Of a stretch of DNA of 51,284 nt, positions 51,105 to 51,284 are shown piece by piece. The first letter of the stretch is position 1; the number at the start of each line of letters is the position of its first letter. The stretch spans positions 1-51,284 of the forward strand of contig JAISTG010000033.1 of NCBI GenBank assembly GCA_031272705.1, read 5' to 3'. The position numbers were made by a program, and so were the translations under genes. Source of the stretch: Bacteroidales bacterium (GTDB lineage Bacteria; Bacteroidota; Bacteroidia; Bacteroidales; P3). The notes under the pieces are model-generated. The model was not told the origin of the DNA and made no database searches. It saw nothing but the letters and a program-made list of their open reading frames with translations.

Positions 51105-51284
51105 AACTTAAAACAACTGTGGCAAAACTTAAAACAACTGTGGCGAAACTTAAAACAACTGTGGCAAAACTTAAAACAACTGTGGCGAAACTTAAAACAA
51201 CTGTGGCGAAACTTAAAACAACTGTGGCGAAACTTAAAACAACTGTGGCGAAACTTAAAACAACTGTGGCGAAACTTAAAACAA
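51105..51284. repeat. 21-bp intergenic array E, nine units, cut by the window edge
   Basis: CTTAAAACAACTGTGGCGAAA is repeated with CTTAAAAC anchors at 51107, 51128, 51149, 51170, 51191, 51212, 51233, 51254 and 51275. The copies are nearly identical; only CAAAA/CGAAA alternation is seen. It is the most homogeneous array in the window and runs off the end, so its full length is unknown. It lies upstream of the flavoprotein promoter. Confidence 0.95.

Overview
The window looks like a chromosomal segment of an anaerobic member of the Bacteroidota, probably Bacteroidales. The evidence is direct. Many genes are preceded by the Bacteroidota promoter -7 element TAnnTTTG, there are no obvious Shine-Dalgarno sites, and the MurF-alanine racemase fusion and a DUF4270 lipoprotein are typical of the phylum. 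Two large secreted proteins end in type IX secretion (T9SS) sorting domains, and the T9SS/gliding lipoprotein SprE (PorW) is encoded here. HydE points to a [FeFe]-hydrogenase and therefore fermentative hydrogen metabolism. No tRNA or rRNA genes were seen. The one clear structural RNA is a small SRP RNA at about 25.75 kb.

Layout. From 0.1 to 5.3 kb there are two exported proteins with a duplicated 41-nt leader: a TapB/DUF3108-like protein and a 1400-residue BspA-like leucine-rich-repeat T9SS cargo. A possible small RNA follows. From 5.7 to 10.1 kb a minus-strand operon encodes a GT5-like protein, a DUF4270 lipoprotein, a MORN-repeat protein and a UbiA-family prenyltransferase. From 10.8 to 13.0 kb lie acpP, fabF and rnc. 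From 13.1 to 19.2 kb an accessory, AT-rich operon encodes a DUF488 protein with a winged-helix-like N-terminus, an unknown partner, a nuclease-methylase fusion, a specificity subunit and a Fic protein. From 19.3 to 27.1 kb are lipA, murF-alr, glmS, hydE, ffs and serS. From 27.4 to 36.5 kb are a TonB-dependent receptor, a C69 dipeptidase, ftsX, an M6 metalloprotease T9SS cargo and a RidA protein. From 36.9 to 43.3 kb are cstA, sprE, an IPExxxVDY-like protein, a Sua5/YrdC protein and DUF2461. From 43.9 to 46.5 kb there is a small lipoprotein followed by three zinc-ribbon membrane proteins. From 46.6 to 51.0 kb are pgk, a lipid kinase, recF and a nitronate-monooxygenase-like flavoprotein.

The most striking feature lies outside the genes. 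At least eleven intergenic regions hold short tandem arrays whose sequences differ from place to place, yet the repeat period is 21 bp almost everywhere (22 bp in one array). Most units carry a small palindrome once per period. Twenty-one bp is two helical turns, so each array presents its motif on one face of the DNA. One sequence family recurs at four loci; two others share linkers but have different palindromic cores.

The second point of interest is the accessory operon. A PD-(D/E)XK-type nuclease domain is fused to an N6-adenine methylase, as in BcgI-like enzymes, with no HsdR helicase nearby. The downstream specificity gene has no ATG or GTG start at its 5' end. Its frame runs without a stop into a T8 tract at the end of the methylase gene, so a -1 slip there would fuse the two. 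A 49-bp copy of the 3' end of the specificity gene reappears on the far side of fic, directly in front of lipA, which is a scar of recombination or gene loss.
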